This document shows, one piece after another, positions 16,078-24,146 of a stretch of DNA of 61,970 nucleotides (position 1 is the first letter of the stretch; every line of letters starts with the position of its first letter). The stretch is from Actinomadura kijaniata NBRC 14229 (lineage in GTDB: Bacteria; Actinomycetota; Actinomycetes; Streptosporangiales; Streptosporangiaceae): positions 1 to 61,970 of the forward strand of contig NZ_BCQR01000027.1 of NCBI RefSeq assembly GCF_001552175.1, written 5' to 3'. The notes under the pieces were generated by a model that saw nothing but the letters and a program-made list of their open reading frames with translations, did no database searches and was not told the DNA's origin. The position numbers and the translations under genes are program-made.

Positions 16078-18509
16078 ACGTGACCGAGCTACAGCGCGCG
16101 GGGGTGGCCGCCGCCGAGCGGGGACGGCTGGAGGAAGGGCTGGGGCTGCTGCGGACGGCGCTGTCCGTGGCGGCGGAGCGGGGGCCGCGCGAGGTGGCGC
16201 GGGTCCGCGTTCACCTGGTGGGTCTGCTGGCGGCGCGGGGAGAGGTGACGGCGGCGCTGGTGGAGGCGTCCGGCGTCGGAGAGGAGCTGCCGTCGGCGGA
16301 CGCGGACCGCCTGACGGCGAACCTGGCGTGCGCGCTGGCGCGGGCGGGCCGGTTCGGCGAGGCCCGGCGGACGGCGGAGCGGGTGGTGGCCCGCATCCGC
16401 CGGAGCGATGATCCGGCGTCGTTGGCGGGGCTGCTGACGACGCTGGGGGTGTCGCGCGCGATGCAGGGCGTGCTGTGCGGCGCGGAACCCGCACTGCGCG
16501 AAGCCGTCGAGGTGGCGGCGAAGGCCGACCTGACCTACCAGACGGCGGTCGCGCGGGGCGCGCTGGCGTTCGTGGTGGCCCGCCGGGGCGACCTGCCGCA
16601 GGCACTGAAGCTGTTCGCGCTGGCCGAGCCGGGGCTGGTCGGCGAGCGCCTGACGCAGTGCCGCCTGGAGCGCGCCGAGACGCTGCTGATGGCGGGCCTG
16701 GTCGACGAGGCGAGGTCCCTGCTCGCCGCCACGCTGGACGAGGCCGCGGAGCAGGGGCACGACTGCGACTTCGCCGACGGCCTGCTCCTGCTGGCGCACG
16801 CCGAACTGTCCGACGGCGACCCCGAGCGCGCGGCGCAGACGGCGGAGCGGGCGCGCGCGACGTTCGCGGCCCAGGAGCGGACGGGCTGGATGCTGCTGGC
16901 CGAGCACGTCCTGCTCCGCGCGCGCTGGGCGGCGGGGGAACGCTCCCCGGTCTTCCTGAGCTCGGCGACCGCGGCGGCCGACCGCCTGGAACGGGGCGGC
17001 TGGACGGAGGCGGCCGCGGAGGCGCGCATCATGGCGGCCCGCACGGCCCTGGACCTGGGACGCCCCGCCGGCCACCTGCTGGAACGGGTGAGCCGCTTCC
17101 ACGTCCGGGGCCCGGCGGCGCTGCGGGCGTCGGCCTGGCACGCGCTGGCGCTGGACCGCCGTTCCCGCGGCGACCTCAACGGCGCGGTGGCGGCGGTCTG
17201 GTCGGGGCTGCGCGTGGTGGAGGACCACGCGGAGGTCTTCGCCGCGCTGGAACTCCGGGCCCGCGCCGCGAACCTGGCCACGGAACTGGCGGACCTGGGG
17301 CTGAGCCTGTCGCGTTCGGCCCGCGAGCTGCTGTCACTGGAGGAACGCCGCCGCGCCCTGCTCCGCCGCCCCCACGACCCCGGCCCGCCACGGGACAGCG
17401 ACCGTGCCGCCGCGCTGGCCCGGCTCCGCGCGCTCAGCCATTCCCGAACAACGACGACGGCTGACGGCGAGCCCGTACCGGACCTGTTCCAACGCCTGAA
17501 CGCCCTCGAAGGAGAGATCCGCACGGAACGTTACCGCCGCCCGGCCCCGCGTTCCGGGCCACCGGCCCGCGCGGGAACTCCGGAACTGACGGGAGCCCTG
17601 GGCGAACGCGTCCTCATCGAGCTGGTCCGCGTCGGCGCTGACCTGCACGCGGTGACGATCCGCGACGGCCGCCCGCGCCGTCATCGCCTGGGCGCGTTCG
17701 ACGAGATCGCCCACGCGGCGCGCCTGACCAGGGCCGCCACCCGCCGCGCGGCGCGACGGGACGACCCGCAGGCCGAAGCGGGGCTCTCCCTTGCCTGCGC
17801 CGGCCTGGACGAACGGGTCCTCGCCCCGCTCCATGCCGATCTGACCGACCGCGAGTTGGTCCTGGTCCCGAACGGTCCTCTGCACACCGTTCCGTGGGCG
17901 GCACTGCCGTCACTGACGGGCCATCCGTTCACCGTCGCGCCCTCGGCGACGGCGTGGTTCCACGCGGTACGGCGCCGGAAGGAGCCCGGCCACGTGCTCC
18001 TGGCGTCAGGCCCTGACCTGGCCCACGCCGAAAGAGAGGTCGATGGCCTCCGCCACCGGTACCCGAACGCCCGCGTCCTCCAAGGCCGGAACGCCAACGC
18101 CGAGACCGTCCGCGACGCGCTGAACGGCGCGTCCCTCGCGCACGTGGCCGCGCACGGCGAGTTCCGCGACGGCAACGCCCTCTTCTCGCACCTGCGGCTG
18201 TCCGACGGCCCGCTGTTCGTCCACGACCTGGAAGAGATCGAACGCCTCCCCCACACCGTCGTCCTGTCGGCCTGCGACATCGGCCGCTCCGAAGCGGGCG
18301 ATGCCGCAATAGGAATGGTCGGCGCGCTCCTGGCCAGAGGCACCGCGACGGTCATCGCCAGCGTCACCCCGATCCGCGACGAGGAGGCTCCGGCACTGAT
18401 GACGACGTTCCACAGGGCACTCGCCCAGGGCCTCTCCCCCGCCCAAGCCCTGGCCTCAGCACCCCGGGCACCCGGAGTAATGGGCTTCCTGTGCTTCGGC
18501 GCGGGCTGA
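16074..18509 (+). CDS. TPR-CHAT domain protein (caspase-like protease family)
   Basis: An 811-residue protein. Residues 1-430 are helical TPR-like repeats, followed by a linker with a charged helix and a C-terminal CHAT domain (about 560-811). The caspase-type dyad is visible as His694 in AHVAAHGEF and Cys734 in VVLSACDIG, with the following GMVGALLARGTATVIASVTPI block typical of CHAT. The start may be TTG 16074, which overlaps the upstream TGA, or GTG 16080 two codons later. CHAT proteins with TPRs are proteases in several bacterial stress and defence systems. Here the dedicated sigma factor suggests a signalling module. The substrate is not visible. Confidence 0.88.
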   Translation: MNVTELQRAGVAAAERGRLEEGLGLLRTALSVAAERGPREVARVRVHLVGLLAARGEVTAALVEASGVGEELPSADADRLTANLACALARAGRFGEARRTAERVVARIRRSDDPASLAGLLTTLGVSRAMQGVLCGAEPALREAVEVAAKADLTYQTAVARGALAFVVARRGDLPQALKLFALAEPGLVGERLTQCRLERAETLLMAGLVDEARSLLAATLDEAAEQGHDCDFADGLLLLAHAELSDGDPERAAQTAERARATFAAQERTGWMLLAEHVLLRARWAAGERSPVFLSSATAAADRLERGGWTEAAAEARIMAARTALDLGRPAGHLLERVSRFHVRGPAALRASAWHALALDRRSRGDLNGAVAAVWSGLRVVEDHAEVFAALELRARAANLATELADLGLSLSRSARELLSLEERRRALLRRPHDPGPPRDSDRAAALARLRALSHSRTTTTADGEPVPDLFQRLNALEGEIRTERYRRPAPRSGPPARAGTPELTGALGERVLIELVRVGADLHAVTIRDGRPRRHRLGAFDEIAHAARLTRAATRRAARRDDPQAEAGLSLACAGLDERVLAPLHADLTDRELVLVPNGPLHTVPWAALPSLTGHPFTVAPSATAWFHAVRRRKEPGHVLLASGPDLAHAEREVDGLRHRYPNARVLQGRNANAETVRDALNGASLAHVAAHGEFRDGNALFSHLRLSDGPLFVHDLEEIERLPHTVVLSACDIGRSEAGDAAIGMVGALLARGTATVIASVTPIRDEEAPALMTTFHRALAQGLSPAQALASAPRAPGVMGFLCFGAG

Positions 18510-18515
18510 CCCCGT

Positions 18516-18563
18516 CCGATGGAGTCGCGGCGCGTCGCCGTCAACGCGCCGCGACTCCATCGG
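18516..18563 (+). terminator. Terminator of the sigma-CHAT operon
   Basis: A perfect 19-bp stem (18516-18534 with 18545-18563) and a 10-nt loop begin 6 nt after the CHAT stop codon. It is a strong intrinsic-type hairpin without a T-tract. Confidence 0.85.
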
Positions 18564-18672
18564 GCTCCGCATCCAGCGCGACCGTGCTCGGCGACATCCC
18601 ACGTCGCCGCACCGCCTCCTCATAGGCGGCCGGAACGATCGCAAAGGACGGCTGGCTTTGGGCGGGGTGGGC

Positions 18673-18810
18673 TCATTCCGTTCGGTTGCGTTCGTAGGCC
18701 AGTAGCAGGCCGAGGGTGCCGAGCAGTGCGGCGATCCGGCCGTCACCTCGCGCTGACGGACCGGTTCGCGCGCTGGTGGATCTCACGTTGGCGTCTGGTC
18801 ACCGGTGTGG
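18673..18810 (-). pseudogene. Possible 3' fragment of a decayed gene
   Basis: On the minus strand a frame without a start codon ends DGRIAALLGTLGLLLAYERN before a TGA at 18673-18675. The hydrophobic, low-complexity-free ending reads like a genuine protein terminus, but upstream it dissolves into unconvincing sequence and runs into the promoter side of the DUF6882-like gene. It may be a remnant of an inserted or deleted gene. The rest of the 18564-18880 gap holds nothing else I can name. Confidence 0.2.
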
Positions 18811-18880
18811 TTCAAGCACGCCCGCGAGCCTCGACGAGCGTGGGAGGATCCTGCCGGATATCCCTGCCCGAGGAGGCGTG

Positions 18881-19360
18881 GTGGAGGACCGCTTGGCGCA
18901 CGACCACTCCGACTGGGAGAAGGTCGTCCTCGCCGCTCGCGAACGCGCCCACGCGCGGCAGGCCCTGATGGTCGAGCGCTTCGGGTTGTCGGGTGACGTG
19001 CAGTACCGCTGGTCGTTGGACGACGCGCTGATCATGTGGTCGAGAGGCGGGCAGGTGTTCCTCACCGGTCGGCTCACGATGATCGGCAGCGTGAGCCTGA
19101 CGCGGCAGACCTGGCTGTGGTCCTGGGCGAACACGTCCCTGCCGCGCGCGGTCCTGGGCGAGATCGAACGAGTACGGCGGTTCGGCGAGGCCAACGGCTA
19201 TCCCGTCCTGCCGTGGCCGGGGTTCGACCACCACCCCGAGCTCGTCGCCGAGGCACGGATGGTCGCGGCGTCGGTCCTCGACGCCGAGGGGCTGTGGGCG
19301 GAGGAGACCGACGACATGCAGCTCCACTTCCTCATCCATGACCTGGTCGCTCATCGCTGA
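18881..19360 (+). CDS. DUF6882-like protein
   Basis: A 159-residue soluble protein with the pattern VQYRWSLDDALIMWSRGGQVFLTGRLTMIGSVSLTRQTWLWSWAN followed by LPWPG. The pattern resembles the actinobacterial DUF6882 family (WxWGWAN-type core). GTG 18881, or the GTG one codon earlier, follows GAGGAGG at 18870-18876. An open frame extends upstream to 18716 but its N-terminal part looks non-coding. Function unknown. It stands alone between the CHAT operon terminator and the convergent SGNH hydrolase, whose stop lies 39 bp away. Confidence 0.7.
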   Translation: MEDRLAHDHSDWEKVVLAARERAHARQALMVERFGLSGDVQYRWSLDDALIMWSRGGQVFLTGRLTMIGSVSLTRQTWLWSWANTSLPRAVLGEIERVRRFGEANGYPVLPWPGFDHHPELVAEARMVAASVLDAEGLWAEETDDMQLHFLIHDLVAHR

Positions 19361-19399
19361 ACAGCCGTGACGCCCGCCTTGGAGGCCCCGCTTCCGGTG

Positions 19400-20578
19400 T
19401 CAGCCGGCTCCGGGGGCGAAGGGGCCGCCGTCGCCGAACACGAGCCGCCCGAAGTTGTCCGCGATGCGGCGGTGGCCTGCCGGATCGGGGTGGACCTCGT
19501 CGGGTAGGGGGAACTCGGCGTAGTCCCTCTCGCCGTAGAGGTCGCGGCCGTCGAGGTAGTGCAGGTTCGGGTCGTCGGCCGTTCGCTGCTTGACGATCCG
19601 GGTGAGTTCGTCGCGGATGACGTTGAGGGTCAGGCGCCCGGCGGCGCGTTCGGCCGGATCGCCCGTGGCCTTGAACCGCAGGGTTCCGCCGTCGAGGTCG
19701 GGCATGAGCGGGCCGGGGGTGTCCTCCTGCACCGGGCACAGGATCGGGGACACGACCAGCAGCGGCGTGGTCGGATGCCCCTCACGGATGGTGTCGAGGA
19801 AGCCGTGGACCGCGGGGGTGAAGGCGCGCAGGCGCATCGCGTCGGCGTTGACGACGTTGATGCCGATCTTGAGGCTGATCAGGTCCGCGGGGGCGTCCCG
19901 CATCGTGCGGGCGGTGAACGGGTCCAGCAGCGCGCCGCCGCCGAACCCCAGGTTGACCAGTTCCACCCCGGCCCGGACCGCGGCCAGGGCCGGCCAGGTG
20001 GCGGTCGGGTGGGCGGCGTTCGAGCCGTGGCTGATGGAACTGCCATGGTGCAGCCACACCCGGCGCCCGGCGTCCGGCGCCCGTTCGACGGGGGCGTCGG
20101 TGCGCAGGGCGACCAGCTCGGTGACCTCGTTGTGCGGGAGCCAGATCTCCACGTCCTTGTCACCCGCGGGCAGACCGGCGAACCGGGCGGTGCCGACAGG
20201 CCCCTCCACCAGCTCGAAGGACCGGGTGACCATGTCGGTGATCGTGCGCACGTTGCCGCCGGGCACGGTGGCCTGGGCGGTGAGACGGCCATCGACCAGC
20301 AGGTCGTACACACCGTCGGCCGGGGCCGGGTAACCCCGGTGGACCCGTTTGGTGGGCAGCGTGTCCAGTTCGATGGTGGTGGCCCGGGTGCGGAAGACCA
20401 GCCGCACGCCGGAGGGCTGTGCCTCGGCGGTGGCCAGCTGGTCGTCGGGGATCTGTCGGCGCGCCCGGGCGGGCAGCCGGTGCGGCAGCAGGCCGCGCGC
20501 GGTCGCCTCCAGGTCGAGGTGACCGCGCAGGATGTCCGCGATGACGGGTGTGGTGATCCAGTCGTGTTCGGCGTTCAT
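19400..20578 (-). CDS. SGNH/GDSL-family hydrolase
   Basis: A 392-residue esterase-like protein. Residues 1-160 form a beta-rich N-terminal domain. The SGNH domain then shows block I WLHHGSSISHG (Ser181 nucleophile in a variant GSSIS instead of GDSIT), block II NLGFGGGALLDP (Gly), block III KIGINVVN (Asn) and block V LPDEVHPDPAGH (Asp and His). There is no signal peptide, so it is probably cytoplasmic or released otherwise. The ATG at 20578 lacks a good ribosome binding site. A much stronger one (AAGGAGGAGG) precedes a 13-codon ORF at 20636, 58 nt upstream and out of frame. Carbohydrate-ester activity is plausible for the family. Confidence 0.85.
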   Translation of the reverse strand: MNAEHDWITTPVIADILRGHLDLEATARGLLPHRLPARARRQIPDDQLATAEAQPSGVRLVFRTRATTIELDTLPTKRVHRGYPAPADGVYDLLVDGRLTAQATVPGGNVRTITDMVTRSFELVEGPVGTARFAGLPAGDKDVEIWLPHNEVTELVALRTDAPVERAPDAGRRVWLHHGSSISHGSNAAHPTATWPALAAVRAGVELVNLGFGGGALLDPFTARTMRDAPADLISLKIGINVVNADAMRLRAFTPAVHGFLDTIREGHPTTPLLVVSPILCPVQEDTPGPLMPDLDGGTLRFKATGDPAERAAGRLTLNVIRDELTRIVKQRTADDPNLHYLDGRDLYGERDYAEFPLPDEVHPDPAGHRRIADNFGRLVFGDGGPFAPGAG

Positions 20579-20594
20579 TGCCCCAGCCTGTCGA

Positions 20595-20636
20595 TCAGGG
20601 TTTCAGGTCGTTCGGATGTGCCACCGCTCGAACCAT
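20595..20636 (-). CDS. Possible 13-residue leader ORF
   Basis: On the minus strand AAGGAGGAGG sits two bases before an ATG, and the ORF MVRAVAHPNDLKP ends 16 nt before the SGNH hydrolase start. It is the best ribosome binding site in the region but is out of frame with the hydrolase. It could be a translated leader that couples to the hydrolase, or mark a frame-shifted former start. Confidence 0.35.
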   Translation of the reverse strand: MVRAVAHPNDLKP

Positions 20637-20670
20637 GACCTCCTCCTTGACCTACGACTATTAAGAGTCT

Positions 20671-20687
20671 ACCTAAACATTTTAGGT
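20671..20687. promoter_or_regulatory. Operator-like palindrome ACCTAAA-CAT-TTTAGGT
   Basis: A perfect inverted repeat with 7-bp arms and a 3-bp spacer in an unusually AT-rich patch, 93 bp upstream of the SGNH hydrolase. A second smaller palindrome, GACT-ATTAAG-AGTC, lies just beside it at about 20656-20669. Its size and symmetry suit a MarR- or TetR-type repressor site for the minus-strand promoter. No such regulator gene is adjacent. Confidence 0.5.
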
Positions 20688-20699
20688 GGACGAACCTGC

Positions 20700-21070
20700 C
20701 GCTCAGGAGGCCACCGACCGAGGCGGCGCCGCCCGCGCCCGGAGGCGTTCGCGAAGGACTCCTTTGGCGGGGCAAAGCGCAGGTCAGAACGTTGGATGAC
20801 GAGGTGTGGGAGCAGACCGGAGCGTCCTGATCAGGAACCGGTCCCGGCCTCACGGGCATCGAGGTTCGGACGAGCGCCCCGCTCCACGGCCCGGAAAAAT
20901 CGATTACGTGCCGGCGAACCATGCGATAGACATGATCGGCGCCCTGGCCCTGCGGTGCTTCTCCCGTCTCGGACGAGGAACCAACGAACTGGGGCCGTGC
21001 ACTGCCAATACCCAGAGGGACGACCGTTCGAGTGTCGTCCCCTTTCCGGCAGCAACCGAACCTTCATTTC
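20700..21070. other. Intergenic stretch with 5'-UTR hairpin
   Basis: No convincing gene is seen between the SGNH operator and the monooxygenase. In the last part, GGGACGAC (21017-21024) pairs perfectly with GTCGTCCC (21034-21041), and CTGCC/GGCAG at 21002 and 21048 can close an outer stem. It lies 30 nt before the monooxygenase ribosome binding site, so an attenuator or mRNA stability element is possible. Confidence 0.35.
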
Positions 21071-21084
21071 CGAAAGGACTTCCC

Positions 21085-22218
21085 ATGTCCAGCACCCCCC
21101 GTATCGCGATCGTCGGAGCGGGTCCCGGTGGTCTCGTCTGCGCTCGCGTCCTGCAGAGGCACCGCATACCCGTCACCGTCTTCGAACGCGAGGCCGATCT
21201 CGCCGCCCGATCCCAGGGTGGCTCCCTCGACATCCGTGCCGACACCGGTCAGCCCGCTCTGCGAGCCGCTGGCCTCTTCGAGGAGTTCCTCGCGCTCGCG
21301 CGCCCCGAAGGCCAGGAAACGCGCCTGATGGACCGCGACGCCACGCTGCTCCACCATCACCTCCCCCAGCCCGGCGACGTCGCCGCCCCCGAGATCGACC
21401 GCGGCCGGCTGCGCGCCCTCCTGCTGGATTCCCTGGCCCCCGGCACCGTTCGCTGGGGCCAGGCGGCACGGGCCGCCGCTCCCCTCCCGGACGGAGGGGC
21501 CCGCCTCGAACTCGCCGACGGAACGGTCGAGGACTTCGATCTGGTCGTCGGCGCGGACGGCGCATGGTCCCGGATCCGTCCCGCCGTTTCCGACGCCCGG
21601 CCCGTCCACGGCGGCATCGATTTCGTCGAAATCCACTTCGCCGACGCCGACGAGCGCCACCCCGCCATCGCCGACCTCGTCGGAAACGGCTCCATGTTCG
21701 CCAACGCGGGCCGCAAATCCCTGATCGCCCAGCGTGACGGCGATGGCGGCATCCGCGTCTACGCGGCCTTCCGCGGCCCGCTCGACTGGAACGCCGACCT
21801 CGACCTCGACGACACCGACGCCGTTCGCGCCCGCCTGCTCGACATCTACGAAGGTTTCGATGACCGCCTGCTCGACCTCCTGCGCCGCAACGAGGGACCG
21901 TTCATCAGCCGACCGCTGTACGTCCTCCCCGTCCCCCACACGTGGGAGCGCGTCCCCGGCATCACCCTGCTAGGCGACGCCGCGCACCTCATGCCGCCCG
22001 TCGGTGTCGGTGCCAACCTGGCGATGCTCGACGGAGCCGAACTCGCCCAGGCCGTCATCGCGCACCCCACCATCGACGCGGCGCTCAACGCCTACGAGAG
22101 CGTCATGCTGCCGCGCTCCGCCGAGGAGGCGAAGGCCGCGGCGGACATACTCGCCGTCCTCGTGCCCGACACCGACTCCACCGAGGCGTTCTTCCCGGAC
22201 GACCTCACCGGCTCCTGA
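21085..22218 (+). CDS. FAD-dependent monooxygenase, TetX-like
   Basis: A 377-residue group A flavoprotein hydroxylase. The Rossmann dinucleotide motif is IAIVGAGPGGLVCARVL at residues 6-22. The DG motif is GADGAWSRIRP near 155, and the FAD GD motif is LLGDAAHLMPPVGVGANLAMLDG near 300. Length and the LGDAAHLMPP block resemble the TetX class of tetracycline-modifying enzymes and their many environmental relatives. The substrate cannot be told from sequence. ATG 21085 follows GAAAGGA; the longer frame to 20806 gives an unnatural N terminus. No transport or resistance gene is adjacent, so an antibiotic role should not be assumed. Confidence 0.88.
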   Translation: MSSTPRIAIVGAGPGGLVCARVLQRHRIPVTVFEREADLAARSQGGSLDIRADTGQPALRAAGLFEEFLALARPEGQETRLMDRDATLLHHHLPQPGDVAAPEIDRGRLRALLLDSLAPGTVRWGQAARAAAPLPDGGARLELADGTVEDFDLVVGADGAWSRIRPAVSDARPVHGGIDFVEIHFADADERHPAIADLVGNGSMFANAGRKSLIAQRDGDGGIRVYAAFRGPLDWNADLDLDDTDAVRARLLDIYEGFDDRLLDLLRRNEGPFISRPLYVLPVPHTWERVPGITLLGDAAHLMPPVGVGANLAMLDGAELAQAVIAHPTIDAALNAYESVMLPRSAEEAKAAADILAVLVPDTDSTEAFFPDDLTGS

Positions 22219-22327
22219 CTCGCCCACCGCGCCGGGCCCCTCCCATGGGCATGCAGGGGTTGGGGACAGCCTCTGAGAGCATGGGGCTGAATTTCGGGCT
22301 GTCCTGTACGGGAAACGGAGGCTTGTC

Positions 22328-22813
22328 ATGGACGTCGAGCGGACGTCGTTGCCGGGGATCGGGTTGCGGCACGTGGTCACCACCGAGCGCGGCCGCCAGC
22401 TCGGGGTCGTGTCGCACCGCACCGGGCGGCGGGACCTCGTCGTGTACGACAAGCACGACCCCGACACCTGCGTCGTGTCGGTGCAGCTCACCGGGGAGGA
22501 GGCCAACGCCCTGGCCGAGCTGCTGGGCACCGGCCGGGTCGTGGAGCGTCTGGCGGAGCTGAACCGGCAGGTCGAGGGGCTGGTCACCGAGCAGATCCCG
22601 ATCTCGGCCGCGTCGCCCTACGCGGGACGGTCGCTCGGCGACACGCGGGCGCGGACGCGGACCGGCGCGTCGATCGTGGCGGTGGTGCGCAACGGGCAGG
22701 TGATCGCCAGCCCGCGCCCGGACTTCGTGTTCCAGGGGGACGACGTGGTGGTGGCCGTCGGGACCGCCGAGGGGGCCGCCGCCGTCGCCCGCATCCTCAC
22801 CGCCGGCGAGTGA
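22328..22813 (+). CDS. Cation:proton antiporter regulatory subunit (KhtT-like)
   Basis: A 161-residue cytosolic protein. The N-terminal half is a small regulatory domain (LPGIGLRHVVTTERGRQLGVV). The C-terminal half is a TrkA_C (RCK-C) ligand-binding domain with SLGDTRARTRTGASIVAVVRNG and FQGDDVVVAVGTAEGAAAV. It lies 4 nt upstream of a CPA2 antiporter gene, the arrangement of the KhtTU K+/H+ antiporter, in which the KhtT subunit gates KhtU in response to nucleotide. The same role is inferred here. ATG 22328 follows GGAGG at the expected distance. Confidence 0.9.
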   Translation: MDVERTSLPGIGLRHVVTTERGRQLGVVSHRTGRRDLVVYDKHDPDTCVVSVQLTGEEANALAELLGTGRVVERLAELNRQVEGLVTEQIPISAASPYAGRSLGDTRARTRTGASIVAVVRNGQVIASPRPDFVFQGDDVVVAVGTAEGAAAVARILTAGE

Positions 22814-22817
22814 GCGC

Positions 22818-24146
22818 ATGTCACTGACCTCCTCATGGCACGCGTCCGGGCCGGTGCTGGCGGGCGGTTCGCAGGAGGCGGCGGTCCAGCTGATCGAACT
22901 GGGCGCGATCATCCTCGCGCTGGGTCTGCTGGGCGCCGTGGCGGTGCGCTTCTCGGTGTCGGCGATCCCGCTGTACCTGGTGGCGGGGCTGGCGTTCGGG
23001 GACGGCGGGCTGCTGCCGCTGGGCGCCAGCGAGAACTTCGTCGCGATCGGCGCCGAGGTCGGGGTGATCCTGCTGCTGTTCACCCTCGGCCTGGAGTACA
23101 CCGCCGGTGAACTGGTGGGAACGCTGCGCACCTCCGCCGTCCCGGGCCTGGTGGACCTGGTGGTGAACGCCGCCCCCGGCGTGGTCGCGGCGCTGCTGCT
23201 CGGCTGGGGGCCGGTCGCGGCGGTCGCGCTCGGCGGCATCACCTACGTGACCTCCTCCGGCATCACCGCCAAGGTGATGGGCGACCTCGGCTGGCTGGGC
23301 AACCGGGAGGCCCCGGCGGTGCTGTCGATCCTGGTGTTCGAGGACCTGACGATGGCCGCCTACCTGCCGATCCTCACGGCGGTGCTGGCCGGGGCCGGGC
23401 TGGCGGCCGGGGCGACCACGCTGGCGATCGCCGCCGCGACGATCACCGTGATCCTGTTGGTGGCGCTGCGGCACGGACACTGGGTCGAACGGTTCATCGC
23501 CAGCCCCACCGACGAGGTGCTGCTGCTGAAGGTCCTCGGGTTCACGCTGCTGGTGGCCGGGGTGGCGCAGCAGTTGCAGGTGTCGGCGGCGGTCGGCGCG
23601 TTCCTGGTCGGCATCGCGCTGTCGGGGCCGCTGGCGCACACCGCGCGCGAGCTGCTGTCGCCGCTGCGGGACCTGTTCGCGGCCGTGTTCTTCGTGTTCT
23701 TCGGCCTGAACACCGATCCCTCGGCGCTGCCGCCGGTGTTGGGCGTCGCGGCGCTGCTGGCGGTGGTCGGCGTCGCGAGCAAGTTCGCCACCGGCTGGTA
23801 CGCGGCCCGGCGCGCGGGCGTGTCGGCCACCGGCCGGGCCCGCGCCGGGGCGGCGCTGGTCCCGCGCGGCGAGTTCAACATCGTCATCGCCGGGCTGGCC
23901 GTCTCCGCCGGGATCAACCCGAAGCTGGGGCCGCTGGCCGCCGCGTACGTGCTGATCCTCGCGATCGCCGGGCCGCTGCTGGCCCGCGCCGCCGAGCCGC
24001 TGACCCGGGTGCTGCGCGACGGCCGCGACCGGCGCGCCGCCCGCAGGGCCGCGCCCGAGCCCCAGACCGACGACGCCCCTCACGGCGACTCGGATCACGG
24101 GGACTCGACGGCGTTCGCCCCGAGCAGCGACTTGACGTCGCCGTAG
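22818..24146 (+). CDS. CPA2-family cation:proton antiporter (KhtU-like)
   Basis: A 442-residue integral membrane transporter with about twelve hydrophobic segments. Family motifs are GLAFGDGGLLPL in the first helices, LFTLGLEYT, the unwound-helix region GGITYVTSSGITAKVMGDL, ILVFEDLTMA containing the essential acidic residue, and FFVFFGLNT. A short charged cytosolic tail follows. It probably exchanges K+ for H+ with its regulatory partner upstream. Its last 52 nt overlap the 3' end of the convergent dnaE, so the tail sequence (DDAPHGDSDHGDSTAFAPSS) may be shaped by that overlap. Confidence 0.92.
   Translation: MSLTSSWHASGPVLAGGSQEAAVQLIELGAIILALGLLGAVAVRFSVSAIPLYLVAGLAFGDGGLLPLGASENFVAIGAEVGVILLLFTLGLEYTAGELVGTLRTSAVPGLVDLVVNAAPGVVAALLLGWGPVAAVALGGITYVTSSGITAKVMGDLGWLGNREAPAVLSILVFEDLTMAAYLPILTAVLAGAGLAAGATTLAIAAATITVILLVALRHGHWVERFIASPTDEVLLLKVLGFTLLVAGVAQQLQVSAAVGAFLVGIALSGPLAHTARELLSPLRDLFAAVFFVFFGLNTDPSALPPVLGVAALLAVVGVASKFATGWYAARRAGVSATGRARAGAALVPRGEFNIVIAGLAVSAGINPKLGPLAAAYVLILAIAGPLLARAAEPLTRVLRDGRDRRAARRAAPEPQTDDAPHGDSDHGDSTAFAPSSDLTSP

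Noticed and set aside
18716..18880. N-terminal extension of the DUF6882-like protein
   Set aside because: The added residues look random and the GAGGAGG site lies directly before GTG 18881.
20806..21084. N-terminal extension of the TetX-like protein to 20806
   Set aside because: The extra residues are not flavoprotein-like, while ATG 21085 has a ribosome binding site and begins just before the dinucleotide-binding motif.
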